This document shows positions 11,201-23,700 of a DNA stretch of 64,000 nucleotides, in pieces. Origin of the DNA: Plasmopara viticola (Eukaryota > Oomycota > Peronosporomycetes > Peronosporales > Peronosporaceae); the NCBI GenBank assembly GCA_001695595.3, contig MBPM02000134.1, forward strand, positions 59,581 to 123,580. The letters are read 5' to 3'. Position 1 is the first letter of the stretch; each line of letters starts with the position of its first letter. The notes under the pieces are model-generated. The model was not told the DNA's origin. It ran no database searches and was given only the letters and a program-made list of their open reading frames with translations. The position numbers and the translations under genes were made by a program.

Positions 11201-12183
11201 ATAGTTTCGCGCATTGCTTAGCCTGCCATACCTGTAGCTCACTGCAAAAAAAAGTTTCCTGATTCAGCTTATTTTTTTTTGCTTCGCGACGCATGCCAAC
11301 AAATTAGACCGTAAATGGCATTAGTAGCTTGTCTAACAAAGCTTGTACGCTCGAGTATGCCTCCAATCTAGAGCTATATAGTGCAACTTGAGCGTCAACG
11401 TCGACCATAAGCACAATCTAAAGCGCAATTCCTGAGTTGCGCAGAAGCTGTTGCAGGTATTTGATAAGCTGTCAGGCTAGAGCGTGACTCACCTCGTCCA
11501 GTGTTCCTTGACCACTAGAATGAGCCTCATTCTCGCATGGACTGGATTGCAAAAAAGCGGCGCGCCGCGAAATCATTGTAAAGTGGCAAGGTCTAAAACG
11601 TCATGGAAGACTAAAGAGCTACACGACCGAATAAGCCCTGTACGCAAGCTGCCATAAGATCGCGCCGGTATAGTATTTTTTAGCCAAGTTTCTTTCTTCG
11701 CCACTAGAGCAATGATGCTTCTGGCCGACGGAAAAAATGGGTACCGTTCAGCGTCATGTCATACAGTGATCGGACAATATACTTACAGAATACTTTCCTG
11801 TTTTATTCAAGCTCTTGCAAAGTTCGTTTGCGAAGCAAGTCTCTTCAGAAATGCGGAATGCTTTAAAACCATAAATACTTTATCAAATAGATTGGCCTAT
11901 TCTACCTTTGAGCGACGAAAACTGATGGTCTTTAAGTAATTTATGTCTAAATTCATTGCTAGGCACTGAATTCAAGATGAAAGCTCAGCTCTGTGATTTT
12001 ATTCTCATCAAACCATTATTACGTTAAATTGGAAGGATAAATGTCATCCAGCTTCTATGACTCTAACACGAAACATTGGCCCGGTTTGAACGATGACCTG
12101 ATCGACAGCGAAATTTGATGTTAGTCGGCTAGGTCGTTTTACGATGATCAAACAGCTACAGAAAAGGCGTGTGATTCACCCAA
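8217..12183. other. Gene-poor AT-rich stretch
   Basis: Only scattered short frames (for example 9443-9189 and 10352-10068, both minus, fewer than 95 codons) with no recognisable motif. No repeat or retroelement end is seen. Confidence 0.5.
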
Positions 12184-12360
12184 ATGTGCATTTGTACTGA
12201 AGACAAGTTTTGCGCTCCAAGTTGCGCCAGCTTCAAAGATGGCGCCTGTGTCTCGAAGGGCGAATACAAAGCTGTTTGCCTTCCAAAGAGCCGCCAGAGC
12301 TCCGTACGAAGTGTGCGCTTCGGGCAAACACTGCCTAGTAAGAAAGAGAGTTTAAAATAG
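12184..12360 (+). CDS. Small cysteine-rich ORF, possibly a decayed secreted protein
   Basis: An ATG at 12184 opens 58 codons ending in TAG at 12358-12360. The first 32 residues hold six cysteines (MCICTEDKFC, APSC, DGAC, AVC), the spacing of a small disulphide-rich module, followed by a basic tail. There is no signal peptide on this frame. In the adjacent frame just upstream, another Cys pair (ACDSPKC) runs into this one, suggesting that a frameshift has separated the true 5' end. Oomycetes secrete many small Cys-rich proteins, which is the only reason to suggest secretion. No family is recognised, and it may be a pseudogene. Confidence 0.3.
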   Translation: MCICTEDKFCAPSCASFKDGACVSKGEYKAVCLPKSRQSSVRSVRFGQTLPSKKESLK

Positions 12361-13980
12361 CGACACTTTGTTCAAACTTCTTCATCCACCGAAGTATATG
12401 TTAGAAACGATAAACTTGTCTCTTGACTAAAATGGCCTCTCCCGTTGGGACAATTATTTTCGAGGGCAAAATGCCAATCAGAATCACCTCAACGACGATT
12501 TCTCTAGCGTCGAAAATGAGAATAAGCGTTGGTAAGAAACGATACTAAGATCACCGACGCAATTTGTGTTGGGCTATGCGACACGCCCACTTCCAGGCGC
12601 TAATGCGAGTTGCCGTTCCGTGAGAGTTGAGAGGAGGCACGCCGGAGAAGAAAAAAGCCTTTTTATGGTGATTACCTGACCGGTTCGATCCACAGTGTAT
12701 GAATCTGCTTCGCGCTACGAGGATAAATATGTAAAAGATTTGATTCTAAAACCCAGTGGAATGGCGCAACCTCACGGTGGCTGAGCGCATCGCATCCAAT
12801 CTCACTTCAGGATTAACTCGACGTCGTCAGAAGCTCATATAACGGTGGCTTGTATTGACCCAAGAACATTCTTGAATACTCTTCAGACCTGTATTAACTA
12901 CGGCGTAGTTGACAAAAAAATTTTTAGATCGGTTAAGCTTCCAGGATGTTTCATTCTAAACAACACCCACTTCTTCTTCTGTGAGTGAAGACTATAGGGT
13001 GCTCACTTTCACAGTTATGTGCAACGGGAGTCCACAGGCGTTAATGTGGGTGAGGCTGCTTCACAACGACCTTCACATACAAGTGGCAGTGTCCTTAGTT
13101 TGGGAGCGTCGGGAGAGTCAACCTTATCTTTACGCTAATTCTACATAAATCAACAACTTCTGCACATTCGTGTGCATGCGCTTTCAAAGCTATCCTTTCA
13201 GACTCCATTGTCTAGAGCTTCACAAACGGACCTACGCGCATCTCAGCGCAAGAGCTTAACCTGCATCGGAAAGTACCTACCTTCTCTCGCTGTTCACATT
13301 GTAACTTAACGACGTGCTAAAACCTAGTGGTAGCTAATCAACCTATTGCGAGACCCGAGTCGGTACACCTCAATACACCGTGGATCTTTTCCGGTCAGTA
13401 AGGTATCCAACCAACTTAATTCTCACCCACCCAAATGGGTGCGGGTTAACACATCTGGTTCTCACCTTCCCACTCCTTCAAATCCGCATGAAAATGCAAT
13501 TGAAGCTCAACATGACATGCAAATCCCGATATGCCGTACGAAAATCCAGTCCTCTTCATGACCTTCACACCCTAGTCTCCATAACCGTCTTGGCACCTCA
13601 AACGCGCCACTAATATAGATCGGACGCCTGGGCCGTCCTTCCCGTCCATATCAACCGCATCTGCTCCAGCAGCCAACGAGGAAGCCATGCTCTTGGGATC
13701 AAACGCCCGTTTTTCACGAAAAACCGAGCGACTATAAATACCAAACGCATCCCTTTGCCCCGTCCGAGAGCTTAGACAACCTGCCTCGAGGTTTATAGAG
13801 CGAGTAGAGAGTCCACTCGTGCGACTGTTGTAGTTATTTCCGGCCCCTTGTCCTTCCGGCCTGGCTGTGCGGTTCACCCAACGGCCCTTTCAAAAACCCG
13901 CACGTCACGTGCGACGATGGGCGATTCGCATCAATGGGACGATTTGAAACGACTCGCTCAAAAGAATCGCGTTGAACCCG
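12361..13980. other. Upstream region of the ABC transporter, no supported gene
   Basis: Rises in GC towards 14 kb. A 101-codon minus frame (13877-13572) overlaps the likely promoter and shows no motif, so I leave it out. Confidence 0.45.
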
Positions 13981-14003
13981 TCACTCATTAACTTTCTCTG
14001 CTC
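13980..14003 (+). promoter_or_regulatory. Possible oomycete core promoter (Inr plus pyrimidine tract)
   Basis: CACTCATTAACTTTCTC lies about 30-45 bp before the transporter start codon. It resembles the oomycete initiator (TCATT followed by pyrimidines) described for Phytophthora genes. This is motif matching only. Confidence 0.35.
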
Positions 14004-14024
14004 CTTTCGTATCGATCGTCGGGC

Positions 14025-17000
14025 ATGTCGTCAGAGGACAAGCGCCGATTGCTCCAACCCGAGGCGTCCGGGGCCCCGGAGCAAGTGCCGCCGGTCTACC
14101 GGTCCTTGAACTTTCGTAGCTTGCAAGATCCGTACTCGAACCGAGGGGGCGAGACCATGGCGAGTCACTATAGTACCTTGCGCACAGACAACTTGGAAGC
14201 GTTGCTCCAGGGTGGGCTCGAAAAGTTTTACAAGAAATTCAATCACTTGTCGCGGAAAATCAACCTCCAGCTCCCGACGCCCGAAGTGCGTTTTCAAGAC
14301 TTGGCCTTCTCCGTGCAAGTGCCAGCGAGCGTCGCGGGGCACAACACGGTCGGGTCGCTTCTCGCGTCGATCGTGACGCCGTGGCAAAAGACGCCCACGG
14401 TCACGAAACACGCGCTGCACCCCATGACGGGGATTATCAAGCCCGGGTCCATGACGTTGATCTTGGCGAACCCAGGGGCCGGGAAATCGACGTTTTTGAA
14501 AGCCATGGCGGGCAAGTTGCAAGACAATCACCAGACGGTCATTGGGGGCGAGGTCCTCTACTCGGGCTTGAAAGGGAGTGAGATTGACTTGATCAAGTTG
14601 ACGGGCCTCGTTGATCAGACGGACAACCACATTCCGACGCTGACGGTGCGAGAAACGTTCAAGTTTGCCGACATGTGCGTGAACGGACGGCCGGAAGATC
14701 AACCGGAAGAGATGCGGGACATTGCCGCGCTGCGGACCGAGCTGTTTATCGAGATTCTCGGCCTTGAAAACTGTGCCGACACGGTCGTGGGCGACGCGCT
14801 CTTGCGGGGCGTCAGTGGGGGCGAGCGCAAACGCGTGACCGTGGGCGAAGTGCTCGTGGGGGGCCAGAGCCTCTTTTTGTGTGACGAAATCTCGACGGGC
14901 CTCGACAGTGCAGCGACGTTTGACATTGTCAAGTCCATGCGGACGTGGTGCAAGACGTTGGGGGGCTCGGTCATTGTCGCGTTACTGCAGCCGACGCCCG
15001 AAGTCGTCGAGATGTTTGACGATATCTTGATGATCCACGAAGGGCACATGGTCTACCACGGCCCACGGACGGAGATTCTCGACTACTTTGAAAAGCTTGG
15101 CTTCTCGTGTCCCCCCCGCGTCGACCCGGCCGATTACCTCATTGAAGTCACGTCTGGACGCGGCGCACGCTATGCCAACGGCACCGCCGATGTGCGAAGC
15201 CTCCCCGTGACGGCCGAAGACCTCAACCATCTCTTTTGCCAGTCGGAAATTACAAAAGACGCACGAAGCGATCAGCCGTGGCTTTAACGAGCACCAGTTT
15301 GAAAACGCCGAGGATTTTGCCAAAGCCAAGAGTGTCGCGAACCTCGCACGGTCGAAGCAACACTCGGAGTTTGGCTTGGCGTTTCTCCCTAGCACGTTGC
15401 TGCTCTTGAATCGTCAAAAGTTGGTCTGGTTACGCGATCCGCCGCTGCTATGGGGCAAGCTACTGGAAGCGCTCATTATTGGCCTTGTGATGGGCATGAT
15501 TTACTTTAACGTGAGGTCGACGTACTACTTGCGCATGATTTTCTTTAGCATTGCGCTGTTCCAGCGCCAAGCGTGGCAGCAAATCACGATTTCGTTTCAA
15601 CTGCGCAAAGTCTTTTACAAGCAGCGGCCCCGGAATTTCTTTCGCTCGACGTCGTACGCGATTGCCGAGAGCGTCGTCCAGATTCCCGTCAACGTGGCCG
15701 TGTCCTTCGTCCTCGGCACGTTCTTTTACTTTATGAGTGGCTTGACGCGGTCGTTTGAAAAGTACATTGTCTTTTACTTGGTCCTGCTCTGCTTTCAGCA
15801 CGCCATTAGTGCGTACATGACCATGTTGAGTGCCTTGTCGCCCAGCATCACGGTGGGCCAAGCCCTCGCGTCGATCTCGGTCAGTTTCTTCCTCTTGTTC
15901 TCGGGCAACATTATCCTCGCGGACTTGATCCCGGATTACTGGATCTGGATGTATTGGTTCTCGCCCATTTCGTGGGCGCTACGGAGCAACATGCTGTCTG
16001 AGTTTTCGAGCGATCGGTACACTGCGGCCCAGAGCAAGAAGTTTCTCGAGAGTTTTTCCATTAAACAAGGCACGGAGTATATTTGGATTGGCGTTGGTGT
16101 GTTAGTCGCCTACTACTTTCTCTTTACGACCCTGAATGGGTTGGCGCTCCACTACATTCGGTATGAAAAGTACAAGGGCGTGAGTGTCAAGACCATGACG
16201 GACACGACGTCGAGTGACGAAGTGTACGTGGAAGTCGGGACCCCGACGGTCCCCAAGGCGGGGGTTGTCAAGAGCAGTGGCTTGCCGTTCACGCCGTCGA
16301 ATCTGTGCATCAAGGACTTGGAATACTTCGTGACGTTGCCGTCGGGCGAAGAGAAGCAGCTGTTGCGGGGCATTACGGCCCACTTTGAACCGGGACGGAT
16401 GGTCGCGCTCATGGGTGCCACGGGCGCCGGCAAGACGACGTTGATGGACGTCATTGCCGGCCGCAAGACGGGCGGGCGGATCGTTGGGGACATTATTGTC
16501 AATGGCGAGCTCAAGAACCCGGCCAACTTTAGTCGCATCACGGCGTACTGTGAGCAGATGGACATTCACTCGGAAGCAGCGTCGATCTACGAGGCGCTCG
16601 TGTTTTCGGCGAACTTACGCCTTCCGCCCACGTTCACCAACGAAGAGCGGAGGAACTTGGTGCACGAAACGCTCGAATTGTTGGAATTGACGCCGATCGC
16701 GGACGCCATGGTCGGGAGCCTCTCGGTCGAGCAAAAGAAGCGCGTGACGATTGGGGTCGAAGTCGTGTCGAACCCGAGCATTTTGTTTCTGGACGAACCC
16801 ACGAGTGGCCTGGATGCCCGATCGGCGCTGATTGTCATGCGCGGCGTCCAGTCCATTGCGCGGACGGGGCGGACCGTGTTGTGTACGATTCACCAACCGA
16901 GCATTTCGATTTTTGAATTGTTTGATGGGCTCTTGTTGCTCCAACGGGGGGGGTACACGGCGTACTTTGGGGAATTGGGCACCGATTCGGTGAAAATGCT

Positions 17001-18078
17001 CGAGTACTTTGCAATGATTCCCGGGACCATGGAGATTCGACCGCAGTATAACCCCGCGACGTATATGCTCGAAGTGATTGGCGCGGGGATTGGGCGGGAC
17101 GTGAAGGACTATTCGGTCGAGTATAAAAACAGCGCCTTGTGCAAGACTAACCGGGAGCGGACGCTCGAGTTGGCCAAGGTCTCGGACGAGTTTGTGTGCC
17201 ACTCGACGTTGAATTACAAGCCCATTGCGACGAGTTTTTGGAACCAATTAAAAGAATTGACCAAGAAGCAACAGCTGACGTATTATCGTAACCCGCAGTA
17301 TAACTTTATGCGGATGTTTTTGTTCCCCGTCTTTGCCGTGATTTTCGGGACCACGTTCTATCAACTCTCGGTTGAAAGCGTCAAGCGGATTAATTCGCAC
17401 ATTGGACTCATTTACAATAGTATGGATTTTATTGGCGTCATTAATCTCATGACCGTCCTCGAGGTCACGTGTGCCGAACGCGCTGTGTTTTACCGTGAAC
17501 GCATGTCGAACTATTACGGACCACTGCCGTACAGTCTCTCGCTGTGGTTTGCCGAAGTGCCGTACTTGATTGTCGTGATTATTCTCTTCGTGACGATTGA
17601 GTATTGGCTCGTGGGATGGAGCGATAATGCCGGAGATTTCTTTCTCTTTATGTTTGTCTTTTATCTCTACACTTCGGCGTGCACGTACGTAGGCCAGTGG
17701 ATGTCTGCGTTGATGCCGAATGAAAAGGTAGCGAACGTGGCCGTGGGGGCTCTCTCGTGCTTGTTTAATCTCTTTTCGGGCTTTTTATTGCCGCGCACAG
17801 CAATGAAAATTGGGTACAAGTGGATTCAGTATATCATGCCTTCTTACTACTCGCTGTCTGCCTTGGCGGGCATTCAATTCGGGACAAGTCAACAAATTAT
17901 TGCTGTGACTGCAAACAATTCGACCAAGCAAATGACGGTTGAAGATTATATTGCCAACACGTATGATTTCCGTCCGGGGGACAAGTACAACTTTATGGGC
18001 GCTTTAATCGTCGTGTGGATTGTTGTCCAGCTCGCCATTTATCTCACATTTAAGTACGTGAGTCACTTGAAGAGATAA
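14025..18078 (+). CDS. PDR/ABCG full-size multidrug-type transporter (one frameshift)
   Basis: A full-length pleiotropic-drug-resistance ABC transporter of about 1,350 codons, in NBD1-TMD1-NBD2-TMD2 order, which exports hydrophobic compounds across the plasma membrane. NBD1: Walker A NPGAGKST (residues 149-156), signature VSGGERKR (263-270), Walker B LFLCDE (283-288). TMD1 follows with several helices (LWGKLLEALIIGLVMGMIYF onwards). NBD2: GATGAGKTT (about 16414-16440), a degenerate signature LSVEQKKR as usual in PDR proteins, and ILFLDEPTSGLD. TMD2 occupies the last 280 residues. The N-terminal frame closes at 15287; the rest is in the +1 frame from about 15250, with the ORF continuing to 18078. 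Removing one base in GAAATTACAAAAG restores the expected SEI-K-THEAISRGFNEHQF passage, so the shift is one extra base at 15247-15257. Third positions are strongly G/C-biased compared with the flanks, as in highly expressed genes. It is either a consensus error or a recent null allele. Confidence 0.92.
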
Positions 18079-18796
18079 AAGAGTTGGGGGAAAAGGAAAA
18101 GCGTTTGCATTTTATAATATCAAAATACAACAATATATATTTTAGAAGGGACTTTGTTGTACGAACATATATCGGGCGTTGAGCCAAACGCACGTGCGAG
18201 ACTGTCCTTACACTTTAATCACCAGGTACGAGAACAAAGCGCAAAGTGAAAGACGCCTAAGTCAAGTAAAATCAAGTGTCCGCAGTAAAATGCCGGCTGA
18301 ATGCTTCACCCAAGTCGCCTTCGAGATTAGTCAGCTCAGCGCCGGGACTCAAAGCGCCAACATCCAGGCGGCCAAAACGTGCGAAAATTAATACTTTTTG
18401 CGAACTATTCGACTCAAGCTTCGCACAGGCGCGCCTACTGCTTTACCTGGCGTCACTGCTCACTGACTTGGCTGCGACATCAAGATGCTTTGGAGGTAAC
18501 AAAGTGATATTCGATTTGACCTTTGCTCGTGGACACGGTCGTCGGCTGTCTTACGCCCACTTTGACAGCTTTCCGTGTGCGTCATGCTACTCCTGCCAAC
18601 ACAACCAATGAGACGACTCAAGAGGTGGGATAGCGGGACCTTTGTCCGTCATTTATTTGTTTTGGCAATACATAAATAGGACAGGAACACTCTAAAATCC
18701 AATGGTATATGCAGAGTATGAATTGTCAAAGACTCGTTTTCCGGATTTCGAATCGGCATTTTATTTTCCGCACTTCACTTCAATTTTTCACTTATT
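18079..18796. other. Downstream of ABC transporter, no supported gene
   Basis: The first 80 bases are AT-rich (likely 3' UTR with TTTTATAATATC). Two overlapping plus frames (18179-18391, 18276-18611) lack motifs. Confidence 0.45.
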
Positions 18797-18799
18797 GTG

Positions 18800-19018
18800 A
18801 TGACCCAAATTGTTCCTCTATCGGTTTATGACGACGTGACGGTTGCCATCGCTCCTTTCAAGAATGTCCAAGTAGCGCGTAAGAAATGCCACCCTAGTCG
18901 TCAACACCGAATGCTTCTCTGGGTCCTGTACACGATCATGCTGTCTGGATTCCTCTACTGCACCATCACGTTCTTTGGATACGCACTTACGCTGTTGTTG
19001 GTCTCTACACAACAATAA
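18800..19018 (+). CDS. Small predicted membrane protein
   Basis: An ATG at 18800 gives 72 codons to TAA at 19016-19018. The N-terminal half is soluble (MTQIVPLSVYDDVTVAIAPF) with a basic patch KKCHPSRQHR. The C-terminal half is one or two hydrophobic helices (LLWVLYTIMLSGFLYC and TFFGYALTLLLVS). The basic-then-hydrophobic order predicts a membrane anchor. I do not recognise a family. It is isolated, with no near neighbour on the same strand. Its composition is more protein-like than other short frames in this region, which is the main support. Confidence 0.35.
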   Translation: MTQIVPLSVYDDVTVAIAPFKNVQVARKKCHPSRQHRMLLWVLYTIMLSGFLYCTITFFGYALTLLLVSTQQ

Positions 19019-19683
19019 TGGGGATTACTATCTGCCGGATATAATATTTACGCTTTTTGCCAACCACTAAGGATGCAATACAGGCATGCCGATGCAATTT
19101 ATACACGAGATGATCGTTTCTGGAATGGCTTTGGCAACAAGACTAAGCTCCGTCGATTGTCAAGACAATTCCCATGTCGTCGTGCTCTACCCGATTATGC
19201 CAGAATGGCCACAATTAGCCACTGGAATCTAGATTTTTTAATGGAAGCAATAAAAGCACGAGTTTAATATCAAACAAACGCAAAAGGTATTATTTACAAT
19301 GCAGGGCTAGTGACGAGATCTTCATTCCCTTTTTTGTGTTGGACGAATACATGAGTCAGAGCTTTCACAATCTTCTTGACAAAGCCTTGATGTACAATTT
19401 CTTTCTGTTCGGCCAGTAATTTACCACGGCACCAATTGCCCTCTTTCCAGCAGTGCTCGCTTTATCAAATCTTTGAAGCTTCACCTTTTAAAGCGAATTA
19501 TAAGGTCCAGCACGTCAGCATTCTCCTTCACTAATTCGGCCTATACACCGCATTTCGCGGTCATTCGTTGTCTTATCACTGACAAGAGTTCAAGCTTTTA
19601 CAATATTTTACCCAAGTGTCGGTCTTAGTTTTATTTCATTTAACCTAACCCTCGTCCCTAAATCCATCTCCATATATCTGGGG
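19019..19683. other. Intergenic, nothing supported
   Basis: Short unrelated frames only; no repeat recognised up to the retroelement at 19684. Confidence 0.45.
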
Positions 19684-20035
19684 GCACTATCTTGTAATGT
19701 ATTGTATTGTATTACGTTATCGCGTTGCCAAGTTATGCACGTGCTAGACTCAGTCTGGCTAGTCCACGGCATAGAGTGGTGTCCGCATACGTCGGGTCTC
19801 GTTCAGCGGGCAGTGCAGCCAGCACCAAGGTCGTGAGGGTCTTCCATTATTTTGTTTAGCTCTGACTTGGTAAGAGCCCAGGTGGCGCCCGGGGCTGGAG
19901 ACCGTCGCGTCGAGGATGAGACTCGTTAGAGACCTGCAGATGCCCGAGAGCACCTGCCCGAAGCGCGCGAGCATTTAGCCCCCGCGCTTGGAAGGAGGGC
20001 GTCACCCCAACCTTTTCCGAAGTGCACTATCTTGT
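19684..20035 (-). mobile_element. Short non-autonomous LINE derivative (copy A) with target-site duplication
   Basis: The element proper is 19696-20023, read on the minus strand, flanked by GCACTATCTTGT at 19684-19695 and 20024-20035. It joins three pieces of the LINE: the 5' end (GGAAAAGGTTGGGGTGACG...), a 30-bp internal block (CCACCTGGGCTCTTACC) and the 3' end with its TACAAT/TACAT tail. A 71-codon frame (19974-19759) runs through all three pieces. It lies about 700 bp beyond the 3' end of the WD40 gene. Confidence 0.85.
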
Positions 20036-20741
20036 CTAGCAATAAATTAAGAAATTTCATCGACAAGTGTGTCAGACCTTTAACGGCTCAGTTGTTCAGT
20101 GACTCTACCCATCACCATCCGCGCAAGGCGATGATAGCATCTTGCGTTAATCCACTATAATTTTCTTAACCCTGTTGACGCCGACATGTTCGTAAATCAT
20201 TGCATTTAACTCAAGCGCCTTTGTCAGAGCACCATCCGCTGCTGCCTTCAAATGACCTTGACGTGAGATGGCTATCTAATCATCAGATCAACCTGCATTT
20301 ATGTTAAATTTGGAGCCTCCCCTCCTGTTGAGCAGCTCCACCGCTTCAATTATTGCCGGCCATTCTTCATCGAGCCGACCTCTGCTGACATTTTAAGCTT
20401 GAGGATTCTGTTTCGTTGTCTCTATCTCGAGCATGGTCAATTGCGTGATCGAATGACCTTGTTATCTTCTCTCCAGCTCCAACTTTGGACCTTTATCTGC
20501 TGATCGTTGAACTCTGCCTTTCTCAAGCTGCCTGTCTAAGCTGCATGTTGGTGCAAGTCAAATTTGTAGATCTATTTCAGCGTAAGGATCTTCTTGATGC
20601 ATCCTACAATTTTATAGCATGTTATCACGATTCGAATGTATCGACATTATTCGATGTTCACTTCAGGACAAGGAGTGACACAGTGAGGAGTGCTATGTTT
20701 TGAAGCATCATATGTATACTGGCATGACGCTACAGACAGCC
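20036..20741. other. Intergenic, nothing supported
   Basis: A 72-codon plus frame (20485-20703) has no motif. Part of this stretch should be 3' UTR of the minus-strand WD40 gene. Confidence 0.4.
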
Positions 20742-23700
20742 CTAGGTGAATAGGTTCGGGTACGGGAATACAGTTCCTGAAAGGTGGTCAGGCACCGCCA
20801 CAATTTTAATGGGAGACGACGCAGTGGTAGACGACGGCATGTCGTGGCACAGCTGCCAGTGCAAGTGCTGAAACTGTTGGCGCGTTCGTAGGGCATTTGC
20901 TTGCATTTGCTGCACTGCAAAGAGCTCCTGGATCTGTACGGCATAGTTGGCATGAAGCTGCTGCAGTTTAATTGCAAGCTGTTTCTTGTGTCGTCTATGA
21001 AGTTGCTTTCGCTTCAGATAGTCGTGCGCCACACCACGACGCCAATTCATGGCGCTAGTCGACGTCTTTCTCGCGTGCAGCGCACAGCTGCAGTCCGGAT
21101 GCCTGTAAATACGCTCTCGGTCATTAAGAAAATTCATTCTTAGCCGCTCGTTCTGGTGTGCGAACTGCATCAATAGGTTTGTTTGCTCGTTCGCAGCAGC
21201 AGTCACTTCACTGTCGTCTGCTTCGGCGATCAAAACGTCCGTGCTGCTTGCTGTACGCGTATCATACTGGTACATTGTAGCAGCCAAAAGCGAGCTTTTG
21301 TCGCTAACGAACGGCACAGGTAAAAATTTGGGCTCGTACTGTTCTAACTTCTCCAGCTGTTCATCCAGCCCAGCTTCGTCTTCCTCCGCAGGTTCTGCTT
21401 GCTTCACTCCCTTTGCAGACTCAATCACAGTGACGCCTTGTGAATCCAAGGTCTGACTACCCTCGTCGCGATTCTCCGTCATAACACCATCAGCACGGTC
21501 GGCAAATAGAGCTTGAGCTTTGATTCTATGCGTACTCTTTTTACCACTCTTTACCTGGTCACTGCGCGAGCTCAGTTGAGTCAAATGTGTTGCGGCATCC
21601 GTGACACCTTCTGGCTTTATCGTAGACGGTGGCGTCCACTGTAGCTCCTTTGATGCCACCACGTGTGCTTCATATCGGGACAGATGCGAATGGATAGGTG
21701 TCGCGGGGTTTGAGGAGCTGGAAGACGACGAAATGGACACGACTGGTGACGACACAGTGCTTGTCGACAGCTTACGACGCAGTGGCGTCGTCACTCCTAC
21801 AACGATTTCATCAGCCGTAGATATCTTCTTTGCTTTCTCGGGCACCACCTTTCTCATTTCACCAACTTTTTTAACCTTTGCCGTGCGACTATTTTTCTCG
21901 TGTCGACTGCGCTTGCGTTCGAGTTCTTGAGTTGAACACGGTATTTCGAGTCGAACGCGTTTACCCGACGACATATCTACTTTCTTGTGGCGCAATGGCA
22001 TGTCCTTCATTGCGCTCTTGTCCGAGTCGCTACTTTCGACGGAACTAGTTGCACCGCCCAGATCTCGGACCACATTCTTCAAATCGCTTTTAACTTGCGA
22101 GTATTCTTTGTTTTGTTGGTTGCAATGCAAGAAGGCATTCAAACTTCGGACAACCAGCTGATCTTGATTAGCAGCTACAATCATCCATTTCTCCTTGTCT
22201 GTTGTTGAAAGAGGCAAAACTGACAATAATCCACTCGTGTTTACTCGTGTAAGATCGGAGAACTGCGCTTGGAAGTCTAGCGACGGGTCCACAAAAAAAT
22301 GTTCGTAACCTTCTATGTATTCTAATGGCGTCGCGAGACCAATTTCGGGCTTGGGTGAATGATAAAAGACGCTACCGTCGGTACACATGCCAACAGTAAA
22401 CGGGGCGGCATTTTGACCTGCTAGCTTACTAACAGTCCGCATATGGCGTTGAGCGCTCATGTCCTCAACACCTCGTCGACGGTTTCCGCGCGGATTCCAA
22501 GCACGCAACGACGTGGCATTTCTCGACATCAGTGCCGCATCACGCTGCGCACGCTGTTCTTTAGCCGACAACGGCAGGTCGAGCTCCATGCGAGTTGCAG
22601 CGTAAAGATCTACAACCGCGAGTGAATCGCTGCCTCCGTAAGCATAGTCTCCATAGACTGCTACAATATCAACTGTCTGCTTGATGTCAGTATGTGACTT
22701 TTTCCGGACTATCACTGAATTGGTGGAAGCCTCGTAGTCTTCATCTAAGTGCCAGATCCGCAAGTTTTGATGCTCAGATTTCGAAAGAAATTGGTTGGCG
22801 ATAGTCGGGTGGAACATAATCAGCTCGAGTGAAATGCCATTTGTTTGCTTATCAAAGATGCATTCCCACGTCCACTCATTTGGTACCATTTGACATTGGT
22901 AGAACCGCCACATGTGTACATTCTTAATACCAAGACCACAGAGTAGTCGGTACTCAGTCTTCGTACCGCCTTGAAGGTACACACTTTTAGCTGCTGCAAA
23001 CCCTTTCAACTTAGCATCCGAGTACGTGTGGGCAATGACTTTGGCAGTCGGTATCCCAATAGAATTGGCCACATCGTCGTCGTCACGTTCCGAGGTTGAC
23101 TGAAGGGGATCAGAAGGTGACGGGAAGGTGATGCTATCGACTTCAAACGCACGAATGTCGGTCGATCCGCGGTAGACTCCGGCAAAGATAAACTTGCCGT
23201 CTTGTGGAATGATGACCGTCACCATGATCTGGGTATACATTCCCCGAGGCATAATTTGGTCCAGTAAGACACCACGACGAAAGAGAAGGGAATCCTTAGT
23301 TAAGGGGTAGAGATAAACCATGCCATTGTAGAAACCTACCACCAGGAACGTGCCGTCGGGGGCCACGGCAACGGACGAGACAGTAGACGAGACGGAAAAG
23401 TGATACTCGAGACCCACAGGTGCCATGCCCGAAGCGCTGCTCGCACTGGATAGAGCAGGACTTTGCGACAAGGATTCGCGTACAACTCTCATATTCCCGA
23501 TTGTCGTGGCATCAAACGTCACTTCAGCCTCGTCACTTGAGTATTCTTGATCGTCTGAGCTACTCGAGAACGACGAGCTACTACTGCTTTGTACAGGCTC
23601 TTCTTGACACGTAGTTTTAAGCTTAATAGGAGTTGAAAATTCAAGTTTCCGAGTCGGATCATGGCCCGCTAGGGTCGAAGGCTGACCTGTGTACCTTTTA

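Noticed and set aside
14031..14702. 223-codon minus-strand frame within the ABC transporter
   Set aside because: Shadow of NBD1, Arg-rich, no motif.
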